NCBI GenBank assembly: GCA_963677755.1
Contig: OY782506.1
Location: 2,046,001 to 2,110,000 of the forward strand
DNA length: 64,000 nt
Reading direction: 5' to 3'
Source of the DNA: JAIOSF01 sp963677755
GTDB taxonomy: Bacteria > Campylobacterota > Campylobacteria > Campylobacterales > Arcobacteraceae
Of this stretch, positions 35,856-45,281 are shown in pieces; the first letter of the stretch is position 1, and each line of letters opens with the position of its first letter. The translations under genes were made by a program, and so were the position numbers. The notes beneath the pieces are model-generated. The model was given only the letters and a program-made list of their open reading frames with translations. It searched no databases and was not told the DNA's origin.

Positions 35856-37267
35856 TGGATATTATTAACTATTTAAAAGAACATGAAAGCAAAGATATGC
35901 TTAGATTTTTGACATGTGGAAGCGTAGATGATGGTAAAAGTACTCTAATTGGTCGTATGCTTTATGATTCTAAAATGATTTTTGATGATCAGTTAGCTTC
36001 TGCTAAGAGTGAAAGTAAAAAGTATGGTACTACTGGTGAGAAGATGGATATGGCTCTACTTGTAGATGGACTACAAAGTGAAAGAGAGCAAGGTATTACT
36101 ATAGATGTAGCATATAGATTTTTCGCTACTGAAAATAGAAAGTTTATCATAGCAGATACTCCTGGTCATGAGCAATACACTAGAAACATGGTTACCGGCG
36201 CTTCTACAGCAGATGTTGCTATTATACTTATAGATGCTAGAAAAGGAATATTGACTCAAACAAGAAGACATAGTTTTATAGCGTCCCTTCTTGGGATAGA
36301 GCATGTTGTAGTAGCTATTAATAAGATGGATTTAGTAGAGTACAGTCAAGATACTTTCAAGCAAATATCTCAAGCGTATGCAGTATTGGCAGATGAACTA
36401 GGCATTGAAAACACTTATTATATGCCAGTAAGTGCTTTAGATGGTGATAATGTTGTTAATAAAAGTACAAATATGCCATGGTTTGATGGGAAACCACTGC
36501 TAAGTTTGCTAGATACTATGAATATCAGCAAAGAGATAAAAGCGGAAAACTTTAGATTTCCAGTTCAATATGTAAACCGTCCAAGCTTGGATTTTAGAGG
36601 TTTTTGTGGAACTATCGCAGCTGGTAGTGTTAAAGTGGGTGATGAAATTACAGTTTTACCATCCGGAAAAACTACAAAAGTAAAAAGTATTATTAATGCT
36701 GGAGAGATTACAGAGAAGAAGAGAAATACTACGAGTGATGAAGCATATTCACCAATGGCTATCACTATCACAACAGAAGATGAAGTAGATATAAGCCGTG
36801 GGGATATGATAGTTCACACAAAAAGCCTTCCAAGAGTTTCAAACTCACTTAAAGTAATGCTTGTATGGATGGATGAAAAATCTATGGATATAACTAGAAC
36901 ATATGATATCAAACGAGCTACATCAGTAGTAAGTGGAACATTTGAGCATATAAACTATAAAATAGATGTAAACACATATGAGAGAACTCAGGTTGACAAG
37001 CTAGAGTTAAACGATATAGCATCATGTAAAATGTTGTTAACCCGCCCAATAGCAGTTGACTCTTACAAAGAGAATAAAGAAACAGGAAGTTTTATAGTAG
37101 TAGATAGAATTACTAACGATACTGTAGGTGCTGGAATGATTGTGGATGTCACAAAGCGTGATGGAGATACGAAAGTTCATTATCATAGAGATTATACAGA
37201 TGCAGAAAAAGCTCTAAACCAATATATACGAGATAATTTTCCTGAATGGAACTGTCAAGCTATATGA
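35855..37267 (+). CDS. cysN: sulfate adenylyltransferase subunit 1 (GTPase)
   Basis: EF-Tu-like GTPase that drives APS formation by CysD. 470 residues, normal for CysN without a fused APS kinase. G1 is GSVDDGKST near residue 22-30, G3 is DTPGHEQY, and G4 is NKMDL. Two beta-barrel domains follow. APS kinase is a separate gene (cysC) two genes downstream. The stop overlaps the permease start (ATGA). Confidence 0.97.
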   Translation: MDIINYLKEHESKDMLRFLTCGSVDDGKSTLIGRMLYDSKMIFDDQLASAKSESKKYGTTGEKMDMALLVDGLQSEREQGITIDVAYRFFATENRKFIIADTPGHEQYTRNMVTGASTADVAIILIDARKGILTQTRRHSFIASLLGIEHVVVAINKMDLVEYSQDTFKQISQAYAVLADELGIENTYYMPVSALDGDNVVNKSTNMPWFDGKPLLSLLDTMNISKEIKAENFRFPVQYVNRPSLDFRGFCGTIAAGSVKVGDEITVLPSGKTTKVKSIINAGEITEKKRNTTSDEAYSPMAITITTEDEVDISRGDMIVHTKSLPRVSNSLKVMLVWMDEKSMDITRTYDIKRATSVVSGTFEHINYKIDVNTYERTQVDKLELNDIASCKMLLTRPIAVDSYKENKETGSFIVVDRITNDTVGAGMIVDVTKRDGDTKVHYHRDYTDAEKALNQYIRDNFPEWNCQAI

Positions 37268-38976
37268 AAATATTTGTAGCCATATCTATAGTTACTTTAG
37301 TATTACTACTTATTCAAAATAGATATAAACCATCAATTTTATTTGGTGGTTTGGCTACTATATATTATTTACTAGGTTTTATTGAGTTACAAGAGTGGAC
37401 AAGTAGTTATGCAAACAGCTCATTACTTATTTTAGTTCTTTTGCTTTTAGTTTCAATATCTTTGGAAAAGACTATCATAGTAGAGTACTTTTCAAAAATA
37501 TTAATTAAAAAAGATTATAAGATTTCACTTTTAAGATTAGGGGTAATAAGTTCTATTTTTTCTGCATTTTTAAATAACACAGCAGTTGTAGCAAGTCTTA
37601 TGAGTGTTATAAAAAAAAACAAACAGCATCTACCATCTAAGCTCCTTATCCCATTATCATATTTTGCTATATTTGGTGGAACTATGACACTTGTAGGAAC
37701 TTCCACAAATTTGATAGTAAATAGTTTCGTTATAGAAAATGGACTACCAAGCTTAGGTATGTTTGATTTTTTTTATGTTGGAGCTATTATCACAATAGCA
37801 GGAACTATAACACTCTATTTATTTAACTTTTTACTTCCTAGCTATGAAAATACACACAACAAAATAGAAGAACACCTAATTCAAACAGAGATTTTAGAGA
37901 ATAGTAGCTTGATAGGAAAGAGTATAAAAGAGAATAAATTAAGAAACTTAGAGTATCTATTTTTACTAGAGATAACAAGAGGAAACAGCTCCATATCACC
38001 TGTAGGACCAGATGAAAAAATCCAATCAGGCGATAAGCTTATCTTTAGTGGAGATATAAAACATTTAGAAGTTTTAAAGCAATTTGACGGCTTAATATTA
38101 GGTGGTGGCATAGATATAAAGAACCTAACGCTAATAGATACCATAATAACCCCTCAATCTAGCCTAATAAGCAAAAAAGTAAAAGAGGCAAATTTTAGAT
38201 CTAAGTTTGACTCAGTTATTGTATCTTTAAGAAGAGGGTCTTTAAATATAGCCAAAATAGGTGATGAAATATTACAAGCAGGAGATAGGTTAGTCTTATC
38301 TGTAGGGAAAGATTTTGAAAATAGAGAGAACATAAATAAAAACTTCTATGTATTTAATAGTATAAAACAAAACGAAAAGCTATCTAATCAAAAAAGCTTA
38401 TTTGTAATCATTGGTTTTATAGCAACAATAACATTCTCAGCTCTTGGAATATTTGCTTTGTTTGATGCTCTGATGATTTTTATAATACTTCTTTTAATTT
38501 TTAAGGCTATTACTCTTGAAAATATCAAAAGAAGATTTCCATATGATCTTTTTATAGTAATAGGTTCATCATTAGCAATTTCTAAAGTACTTATAAGTAG
38601 TGGTGTAGCAAATGATTTAGCACTTATTATTACTAATACTTTTGGTATATATGGAGTATATAGTAGCTTTGTAGGCATATATCTGTTAACCTTAGTTTTA
38701 ACAGAACTTATTACCAACAATGCTGCAGCAGCTCTTAGTTTTCCTATAGCATATGCTACAGCAATTGCTCTTGGTGTCAGTCCTGTCCCTTTTATATTTG
38801 CTGTAGCATATGGAGCTAGTGCTAGTTTTATGCTTCCTTATGGTTATCAAACAAACCTAATGGTAAGCTCAGTTGGAAACTATGGGACAAAAGACTTTCT
38901 AAAAATTGGTTCTGTTATCACGATTGTTTATTCGAGTGTTGTACTAATTAGTGTACCTCTGATATTTGAGTTTTAA
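37264..38976 (+). CDS. SLC13/DASS-type permease with two TrkA-C domains, likely sulfate importer
   Basis: Started at ATG 37264 (570 residues), overlapping the cysN stop by 4 bp. About 10-12 membrane segments in two halves. The halves carry the ion-transporter superfamily helix-loop marks LNNTAVVA and ITNNAAAAL. Between them (about residues 205-360) lie two TrkA-C/RCK-C domains, each ending in a GDKL or GDRL turn. Proteins of this make-up import sulfate or dicarboxylates; placement between cysN and cysC argues for sulfate. The substrate is inference. Confidence 0.9.
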   Translation: MKIFVAISIVTLVLLLIQNRYKPSILFGGLATIYYLLGFIELQEWTSSYANSSLLILVLLLLVSISLEKTIIVEYFSKILIKKDYKISLLRLGVISSIFSAFLNNTAVVASLMSVIKKNKQHLPSKLLIPLSYFAIFGGTMTLVGTSTNLIVNSFVIENGLPSLGMFDFFYVGAIITIAGTITLYLFNFLLPSYENTHNKIEEHLIQTEILENSSLIGKSIKENKLRNLEYLFLLEITRGNSSISPVGPDEKIQSGDKLIFSGDIKHLEVLKQFDGLILGGGIDIKNLTLIDTIITPQSSLISKKVKEANFRSKFDSVIVSLRRGSLNIAKIGDEILQAGDRLVLSVGKDFENRENINKNFYVFNSIKQNEKLSNQKSLFVIIGFIATITFSALGIFALFDALMIFIILLLIFKAITLENIKRRFPYDLFIVIGSSLAISKVLISSGVANDLALIITNTFGIYGVYSSFVGIYLLTLVLTELITNNAAAALSFPIAYATAIALGVSPVPFIFAVAYGASASFMLPYGYQTNLMVSSVGNYGTKDFLKIGSVITIVYSSVVLISVPLIFEF

Positions 38977-38991
38977 AAGGAATATAAAAAT

Positions 38992-39594
38992 ATGATAAAT
39001 AAAGATATAGTTTGGCATGATCAAAACATCATAAAACAACAAAGATCACAACTAAAAAAACAAAAGCCTTGTATATTATGGTTTACGGGTCTTAGTGGAA
39101 GTGGTAAGTCAACACTAGCAAATGCATTAGAGTTAAAGCTTCATCAAGTAGGAAAACATACATATCTTTTAGATGGAGATAATATCCGGCATGGTATCAA
39201 TTCTGATTTAGGTTTTGATGATGCTAGTAGGGTGGAAAATATACGCCGCATAGGTGAAATTGCAAAACTATTTGTAGATGCTGGAACTATAGTAATTACA
39301 GCTTTTATATCTCCTTTTAGGGAAGATAGAGAAAATGTAAGAGCATTAGTAGAAGCTGGAGAGTTTATAGAAGTGTTTGTAGATACTCCACTTGAAGTAT
39401 GTGAACAACGTGATCCAAAAGGACTATACAAAAAAGCTAGAAGTGGAGATATTCCACACTTTACTGGGATAAGTTCACCTTATGAAGAACCAGATAAAGC
39501 AGAAATTCATATAAAAACTGATAAAGTTTCAATTGAAAAAAGTACAGAAAATATTATAAATTATTTAAACGCAAAAGGTTATTTAGGATGTTAG
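38992..39594 (+). CDS. cysC: adenylylsulfate kinase
   Basis: Phosphorylates APS to PAPS, the universal sulfate donor. 200 residues, normal. Walker A GLSGSGKST at 33-41; DGDNIRHG, FISPFR and GLYKKAR are characteristic. It overlaps cysQ by 7 bp. No PAPS reductase or sulfite reductase follows, so PAPS probably goes to the sulfotransferases at 43561-45281. Confidence 0.97.
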   Translation: MINKDIVWHDQNIIKQQRSQLKKQKPCILWFTGLSGSGKSTLANALELKLHQVGKHTYLLDGDNIRHGINSDLGFDDASRVENIRRIGEIAKLFVDAGTIVITAFISPFREDRENVRALVEAGEFIEVFVDTPLEVCEQRDPKGLYKKARSGDIPHFTGISSPYEEPDKAEIHIKTDKVSIEKSTENIINYLNAKGYLGC

Positions 39595-40370
39595 AAAAGA
39601 TAAATCTTGAAGAAATTGTTAATATTGCTAAAGAAGCAGGTGTCGCAATTATGAAAATTTACAGTAAAGATTTTAAGGTAGAGTACAAAGACGATAAGTC
39701 ACCACTTACAGAAGCAGACACAAAAGCAAATGAGATTATTTGCAAAAGACTAAAAGAACTTTATCCAAACATACCGATAATGAGTGAAGAGAACAAACAA
39801 ACAGAGTATGAAATAAGAAAAAACTGGGAGTACTACTGGTGCATAGACCCAATAGATGGAACAAAAGAGTTTATTAAAAAGAATGATGAGTTTACTGTAA
39901 ATATAGCTCTAGTACATAAAAATACACCAGTTCTTGGAGTAGTATATGCACCTGCAATTGAAGAGATGTACAAAGCCAAAAAAGGCGAAGGTGCTTTTAA
40001 AAACAATCATAAATTACCTTTAATAATAAACGAGAATCCAAAAGAAAAACTCTCAGTAGTAGCAAGTAAATCACACCTATCAGATGAAACGCAAGAGTTT
40101 ATCAATAAACTAGATTCTAAAGAAATAAAACAAGTTTCAAAAGGTAGTAGTCTCAAGCTTTGTATGGTTGCAGTTGGTATAGCAGACATCTATCCAAGAC
40201 TTGCTCCAACAATGGAGTGGGATACAGCAGCAGCAGATGCTATAGTAAGAGAAAGTGGTAAAATGACTTATCAGTTTAAGTTGAATGAACCAATGACTTA
40301 CAATAAAAAGGATTTGTTGAACCCTTGGTTTGTGGTGAAAAATAACTTAAATACAAAGACACTCTTATGA
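39588..40370 (+). CDS. cysQ: 3'(2'),5'-bisphosphate nucleotidase
   Basis: Hydrolyses PAP, the by-product of PAPS-dependent sulfotransfer, to AMP. 260 residues, normal. Metal-site motifs of the inositol-monophosphatase superfamily: EADTKAN, SEEN, DPIDGTKEF and the C-terminal EWDTAAADAI. Its presence directly after cysC is what would be expected where sulfotransferases produce PAP, which is inhibitory. Overlaps the next gene by 4 bp. Confidence 0.95.
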   Translation: MLEKINLEEIVNIAKEAGVAIMKIYSKDFKVEYKDDKSPLTEADTKANEIICKRLKELYPNIPIMSEENKQTEYEIRKNWEYYWCIDPIDGTKEFIKKNDEFTVNIALVHKNTPVLGVVYAPAIEEMYKAKKGEGAFKNNHKLPLIINENPKEKLSVVASKSHLSDETQEFINKLDSKEIKQVSKGSSLKLCMVAVGIADIYPRLAPTMEWDTAAADAIVRESGKMTYQFKLNEPMTYNKKDLLNPWFVVKNNLNTKTLL

Positions 40371-41293
40371 AACTCTCAATAGTAACAACACTATATAAAT
40401 CATCACCTTATATAAATGAATTCTACACAAGAATTTCACAAGAAGCTCACAATATTACAGATGATTACGAAATCATCTTTGTAGATGATGGTAGTCCTGA
40501 TGATAGTTTGCAAAAAGTAGTTGCTTTACACGAAAAAGATACAAAAGTAAAAGTGATAGAACTTTCACGAAATTTTGGACATCATAAGGCTATTATGACA
40601 GGGCTTTCACATGCAAATGGTGAATTTACTTTTCTTATTGACTGTGACCTTGAAGAAGAACCAGAGCTACTAGGACAATTTTGGGAAGAGCTACATAAAG
40701 AAAAAGAAATTGATGTAGTTTATGGTGTTCAAGAAAGTCGAAAAGGAAATTGGTTTGAAAAATTTAGTGGGGAGGTGTTTTATACAATATTTAACTTTTT
40801 TAGTGAAACAAAAATACCAAAAAACTTTTTAACCATAAGGTTGATGAAACAATCTTATGTAACAAACTTAGTATCTTTTAAAGAAAAAGAGATTGTATTT
40901 AGTATATTAACAGTACTTACAGGTTTTAAGACAAAAGGAATTATTGTTAAGAAGCTTGATCATAGTCCTACCACTTACTCTACATGGGCAAAAATAAAAT
41001 TACTTTTTAGTATCATAACAGCATCTTCCTCAAAACCTTTGTGGTTAGCATTTAACTCTGGTTTGATAATAACAATTTTTTCATTAGTATATATTTTATA
41101 CCTTGTGTATAGAAAAGTAATTTACAACATAGGAACAGATGGTTGGACTTCTGTCATGGTCTCTATCTCTTTTTTTGGTGGTATGATTATTTTATTTTTA
41201 GGTATAATTGGTATTTATCTAGCGGAAATATTCGAAGAAGTTAAGAATAGACCGCTTACAATTGTTAAAAAAATTCATAAATCGGAGAAGTAA
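40367..41293 (+). CDS. polyprenyl-phosphate glycosyltransferase (GtrB/ArnC/DPM1-like GT2)
   Basis: 308 residues. N-terminal GT-A domain with TLYKSSPYI, VDDGSPDDS and the metal site DCDLEEEPE near residue 90, then two C-terminal membrane helices (about 225-250 and 262-290). This layout is typical of enzymes that load one sugar onto undecaprenyl phosphate on the cytoplasmic side for later use in the periplasm. The likely partners in the locus are the SMR pair and the GT-C-like protein at 47593. The sugar is unknown. Confidence 0.92.
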   Translation: MKLSIVTTLYKSSPYINEFYTRISQEAHNITDDYEIIFVDDGSPDDSLQKVVALHEKDTKVKVIELSRNFGHHKAIMTGLSHANGEFTFLIDCDLEEEPELLGQFWEELHKEKEIDVVYGVQESRKGNWFEKFSGEVFYTIFNFFSETKIPKNFLTIRLMKQSYVTNLVSFKEKEIVFSILTVLTGFKTKGIIVKKLDHSPTTYSTWAKIKLLFSIITASSSKPLWLAFNSGLIITIFSLVYILYLVYRKVIYNIGTDGWTSVMVSISFFGGMIILFLGIIGIYLAEIFEEVKNRPLTIVKKIHKSEK

Positions 41294-41294
41294 A

Positions 41295-41954
41295 ATGAAA
41301 AAGTTAGTTATATTCGGGATAGGGGAACAAGCCGAGATGGCTTATTACTATTTTAAAAATGATAGTAACTACGATATAAAAGCATTTACGGTTAATAAAG
41401 AATACCTAAATCAACAAACCCTATTTAATTTACCAATTATTGAGTTTGAAACGATTGAGAATAACTACCCAAATGATGTTTATGAACTTTTTATTGCCAT
41501 TGGGTACAATAAAATTAATAAGATAAGAACGGAGAAATATTTAGCCTGCAAAGCAAAAGGCTATAAAATAGCTTCGTATATTAGCTCAAAAGCATCAGTA
41601 TTTACTGATGATATAGGCGAAAATGCTTTTATATTGGAGGACAATACAATACAACCTTATGTAAATATCGGTAACAATGTAACTCTATGGAGTGGCAATC
41701 ATATAGGACATCATAGCTGTGTCAAAGATAATTGTTTTATTACTTCACAGGTAGTTGTTTCAGGTGGATGCACAATAGGAGAAAATACTTTTATAGGAGT
41801 AAATTCAACTTTGCGAGACCATATAGCAATAGGGAAATTGAATGTTATAGGTGCTGGGGCTTTGATACTTGCTGATACAGAAGATAATAAAGTTTACATG
41901 GAATCAGCGACAGAGGTTTCAAGAGTTCCAAGTAATAGACTAAGAGGAATATAG
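41295..41954 (+). CDS. PglD/NeuD-type sugar O- or N-acyltransferase
   Basis: Started at ATG 41295 (219 residues), after GGAG and one base past the previous stop. The N-terminal Rossmann-like domain begins LVIFGIGEQA; the rest is a left-handed beta-helix with hexapeptide repeats (about 95-200). The catalytic His is probably in SGNHIGHHS. The family acetylates amino sugars or sialic-acid-like sugars using acetyl-CoA. It might act on the product of the aminotransferase at 46454. Confidence 0.9.
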   Translation: MKKLVIFGIGEQAEMAYYYFKNDSNYDIKAFTVNKEYLNQQTLFNLPIIEFETIENNYPNDVYELFIAIGYNKINKIRTEKYLACKAKGYKIASYISSKASVFTDDIGENAFILEDNTIQPYVNIGNNVTLWSGNHIGHHSCVKDNCFITSQVVVSGGCTIGENTFIGVNSTLRDHIAIGKLNVIGAGALILADTEDNKVYMESATEVSRVPSNRLRGI

Positions 41955-41955
41955 T

Positions 41956-42864
41956 TTGAAAAATTGGAAAAAATTAGGACAAATATATACATTTCAACCT
42001 ATTGATAAGTATTTGCTTTCACATGCTTCTAATCCTTTAGCAGTTCATATTAAAGATGATATATATAGAGTCTTCTTTAGTGGAAGATGTAAAGAGAATA
42101 AATCGTCTGTTGGATATGTAGATATAGATATTATTACTCATGAAGTTATTTCTACTTGTGAAGAAGTTGCTTTTAAATATGGCGAAGAAGATAGTTTTTA
42201 TTCTCACGGTGTTAGTATTGGCAATATGTATAAAGTTGAAGAGAAAAACTATATACAATTTATGGCATGGCAAATAAGAGATGGTGGACATTGGAGAGGT
42301 GATATAGGAAGACTTTTTGTTAATGATGATTTCACGACTTTGACATTGGATCCAAAAGAGGTATTTATTGGATGTGATAATGAAGATAAAGTGAGTTTAT
42401 CTTATTCGTGGATTATGTTTGATGAGGGCATCTATAAAATGTGGTATGGTTCTACAATTGACTGGAGTAGTGAAAATGAAGAGATGATTCATGTGATTAA
42501 ATATGCAACATCAAAAGATGGAGAAGTTTGGCAGAGACATGGACTAGCAATTCCTTATGAATTAGGAGTTGCTCAAGCTTTTTCAAGACCTTCTGTTATT
42601 AAAGATGGGCATGGATATCACATGTGGTTTTCTTATCGTGCAGGAGATGGTACTAAGTATAGAATAGGCTATGCTCATAGTATAGATGGATTGTCATGGA
42701 ATAGAAAAGCAGATTCTGGAATTGATGTTAGTGAAAATGGATGGGATAGTGAGATGATATGTTATCCATTTGTTTTTGAGCATAAAGAAAATAGGTATAT
42801 GCTTTATAATGGAAATGACTATGGTAAAGCTGGATTTGGATTGGCAATTTTGGAGAATAATTAA
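41956..42864 (+). CDS. five-bladed beta-propeller glycosidase-fold protein
   Basis: 302 residues, starting from TTG 41956 with AGAGGA seven bases upstream. Repeated strand patterns such as YKMWYGS, YHMWFSY and NRYMLYNGND with acidic residues at blade edges are typical of the GH43/GH32/GH130-like propeller fold. No signal peptide, so it is cytoplasmic. A hydrolase would be odd inside a synthesis locus; it could be a transferase, phosphorylase or binding protein. Function unknown. Confidence 0.7.
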   Translation: MKNWKKLGQIYTFQPIDKYLLSHASNPLAVHIKDDIYRVFFSGRCKENKSSVGYVDIDIITHEVISTCEEVAFKYGEEDSFYSHGVSIGNMYKVEEKNYIQFMAWQIRDGGHWRGDIGRLFVNDDFTTLTLDPKEVFIGCDNEDKVSLSYSWIMFDEGIYKMWYGSTIDWSSENEEMIHVIKYATSKDGEVWQRHGLAIPYELGVAQAFSRPSVIKDGHGYHMWFSYRAGDGTKYRIGYAHSIDGLSWNRKADSGIDVSENGWDSEMICYPFVFEHKENRYMLYNGNDYGKAGFGLAILENN

Positions 42865-43568
42865 TGAAAAAAATAGCAATCTTACAATCAAACTACATCC
42901 CGTGGAAAGGCTATTTTGACCTTATAAATATGGTTGATGAATTTATCCTTTATGATGATATGCAATATACAAGAAGAGACTGGAGAAATAGAAACAAGAT
43001 AAAAACTCCACAAGGTTTAAAATGGCTTAGTATCCCTGTAGAAGTAAAAGGGAAATATTTTCAAAAGATAAATGAAACAAAAATAAGCGAAAAAGATTGG
43101 GCAAAAAAACATTGGCAACAAATAAAACAAAATTACTCAAAAGCAAAATACTTCAAAGATTACAAAGATGTTTTTGAAGAGTTCTATATGGGATGTGATG
43201 AAGAGTATTTAAGTCAAATCAACTATAAATTTATAATTGCTATAAATGAGATACTTGGAATTACAACAAAGATAAGATGGTCAAGCGAGTTTGAACTAGT
43301 GGATGGGCAAACAGAAAAACTTCTTGGCATTTGCAAAGATTGTAATGCCGATGTTTACATAAGTGGACCCGCTGCAAAAGATTATTTTGATGAAGATTTA
43401 GCAAAAAAAGAAAATATAAAAGTAGAATGGATGGATTATAGTGGATATAAAGAGTATGAACAACTTCATCCACCTTTTGAACATGGTGTTAGTATCTTAG
43501 ACTTGATATTTAATGAAGGTCCACATGCCATGGAATTTATGAAAAGTATTAAGGATAAAAGTGAATAA
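42864..43568 (+). CDS. WbqC-family protein
   Basis: 234 residues. The N-terminal block AILQSNYIPWKGYFD with DDMQYTRRDWRNRN is the signature of the WbqC family, found in many O-antigen and capsule loci. Its reaction is not firmly established; members often sit near amino-sugar genes. It overlaps the sulfotransferase gene downstream by 8 bp. Confidence 0.92.
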   Translation: MKKIAILQSNYIPWKGYFDLINMVDEFILYDDMQYTRRDWRNRNKIKTPQGLKWLSIPVEVKGKYFQKINETKISEKDWAKKHWQQIKQNYSKAKYFKDYKDVFEEFYMGCDEEYLSQINYKFIIAINEILGITTKIRWSSEFELVDGQTEKLLGICKDCNADVYISGPAAKDYFDEDLAKKENIKVEWMDYSGYKEYEQLHPPFEHGVSILDLIFNEGPHAMEFMKSIKDKSE

Positions 43569-44451
43569 TAAATTAAAAAATATATCTTATATAATAGGTA
43601 TGCCAAGAGCAGGAACAACCTTTTTGTACCATAATTTAAATAAGCATCCTAATTTGTATGTTCCATTTAGAAGAAAAACCAACTATTTTAGTTTGCATAA
43701 AGATAAAACAATAGAATGGTTCTTAGATCACTTTAAAGAAATGAAAGATGAACAAGTTGGAATAGATACAGAAACGCTTTATTTTGTTGATAAAAATTTG
43801 GAAAGTTATAAAAGGATTAAAGAAACAAATCCTAGTGCTAAAGTAATGCTTTTTGTAAGACAGCCAGACGAATGGGCATATTCATTTTATAAACAAATAG
43901 CAACATTTGACAAAAATATATGTTCTTTTGAAAAATATTTAAATGGTGAATATACTTTAATAGAAGATGGAAAAGAAATCCCTTTTAATATCAAAGATGG
44001 CGATATTGAGAATACAATAGAAGATATAAAAAATATTTATGGAGATCAGTTGCTATTACTAGATTTTAAGTTGTTTAAAGAGAACCCATTAAAACTTTTA
44101 AATGAAATAGAAGAATTTTTAAACATTAAAATATTCTTTAATGAATTAAATTTTCAAAATAAAAAAATTAATGCAAGTGATAGGGGGCATATACCAATTT
44201 TGGCGAATTTACTAAGACAGGAATGGTTGATTAATTTATTAAGTAAATTACCTGCAAATCTTGTCAAAAAAATTCGTGTCATGTATGACAATATTAGTAG
44301 TTTTTTTTCTAAAAAAACTAACAAGTCCAGTAATACTTCTCAAATAGATGAAAATATTTTACTTGCACAAAAATATTTTAAAAAAGATATAGAATATTAT
44401 AATAATCTATTTAAAAAAGAGCCAACTATAAATCTTCAAAAGGCTAAATAA
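43561..44451 (+). CDS. PAPS-dependent sulfotransferase 1
   Basis: 296 residues, GTG start 8 bp inside the WbqC gene. 5'-phosphosulfate loop: PRAGTTF at 15-21. 3'-phosphate motif: VMLFVRQPDEWAYSFY (95-110) with Arg100 and Ser108. These two motifs define soluble carbohydrate or protein sulfotransferases. An IDTETLYF segment between them resembles the substrate-side strand. No membrane anchor, so it would act in the cytoplasm on lipid- or nucleotide-linked glycan. It is clearly paralogous to the next gene. Confidence 0.92.
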   Translation: MNNKLKNISYIIGMPRAGTTFLYHNLNKHPNLYVPFRRKTNYFSLHKDKTIEWFLDHFKEMKDEQVGIDTETLYFVDKNLESYKRIKETNPSAKVMLFVRQPDEWAYSFYKQIATFDKNICSFEKYLNGEYTLIEDGKEIPFNIKDGDIENTIEDIKNIYGDQLLLLDFKLFKENPLKLLNEIEEFLNIKIFFNELNFQNKKINASDRGHIPILANLLRQEWLINLLSKLPANLVKKIRVMYDNISSFFSKKTNKSSNTSQIDENILLAQKYFKKDIEYYNNLFKKEPTINLQKAK

Positions 44452-45281
44452 TGAAAAAAGACAATTTAGTAGTTATAGCAGGTATGCCCAGAGCTGGAAC
44501 GACATACATGTATCAAACATTAAAAGATCATCCAATGGTATTTATGCCTAAAATTAAAGAAATCAATTTTTTCTCCTTTAATTTTAATAAAGGTCATAAA
44601 TGGTACGAAAGTCTTTTCTCAGAAGCGAATGATAATCAAATATACTTTGACATTAGCCCTCAATATTTTTTACATGATGATTTTTTTGAAAATGTGAAAA
44701 ACTTTAATCCTAATCAAAAAGTGATTTTATTTTTGAGAGAGCCAAATGAGTGGATAATCTCTTTTTATAGACAGGTTGTAAGGAATAGATCTTTTCAGGA
44801 TATTACTTATGAAATGTTTATTTCTTCACACGATATACATTTTGAAGGTAAAAAACAAACCGTATGTCTTAAAGAGTTGGATTATATATCAAAAGTTGAT
44901 GAATTTATTAGAAGATTCAAAAATAATCTTTTAATTATCAATTTTGATTATTTTAAAGCTAATAAAGTTGATGTACTTCAATCAATAGAAAGATTTTCTA
45001 GATTAAATAACTATTTTACTCAAGAAAATGTAGATGGCAAAAAAGTTAATTCGTCAAACAGAGATAATAATAAGTTAGTTGCATATTTATCTACTATATC
45101 TTTATTACGCAAAATCGCATTTATACTGCTTCCAATGCCATTAATTGATTATATTAGGAATAAGTATATTATTGGCTCAGAAAAAGATGAAATTATTGAA
45201 GATGATTCATATCCTATTTATGATTCAGATAAAATTTTTAAAAAAGCTTTTTTTGAAAAAAAGGAAATTATTTTTTGCTAA
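44451..45281 (+). CDS. PAPS-dependent sulfotransferase 2
   Basis: 276 residues. Phosphosulfate loop PRAGTTY at 13-19; 3'-phosphate motif VILFLREPNEWIISFY (91-106) with Arg96 and Ser104. The strand YFDISPQYF in between matches the usual SPxY element of sulfotransferases better than its neighbour does. It overlaps the first sulfotransferase by one base; similar lengths and motif spacing suggest tandem duplication. Sulfated position unknown. Confidence 0.92.
   Translation: MKKDNLVVIAGMPRAGTTYMYQTLKDHPMVFMPKIKEINFFSFNFNKGHKWYESLFSEANDNQIYFDISPQYFLHDDFFENVKNFNPNQKVILFLREPNEWIISFYRQVVRNRSFQDITYEMFISSHDIHFEGKKQTVCLKELDYISKVDEFIRRFKNNLLIINFDYFKANKVDVLQSIERFSRLNNYFTQENVDGKKVNSSNRDNNKLVAYLSTISLLRKIAFILLPMPLIDYIRNKYIIGSEKDEIIEDDSYPIYDSDKIFKKAFFEKKEIIFC

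Noticed and set aside
34944..40370. Reading cysD-cysN-cysC-cysQ as ordinary assimilatory sulfate reduction
   Set aside because: No PAPS or APS reductase, sulfite reductase or siroheme gene lies in the window, while sulfotransferases do, and all neighbours are glycan genes.
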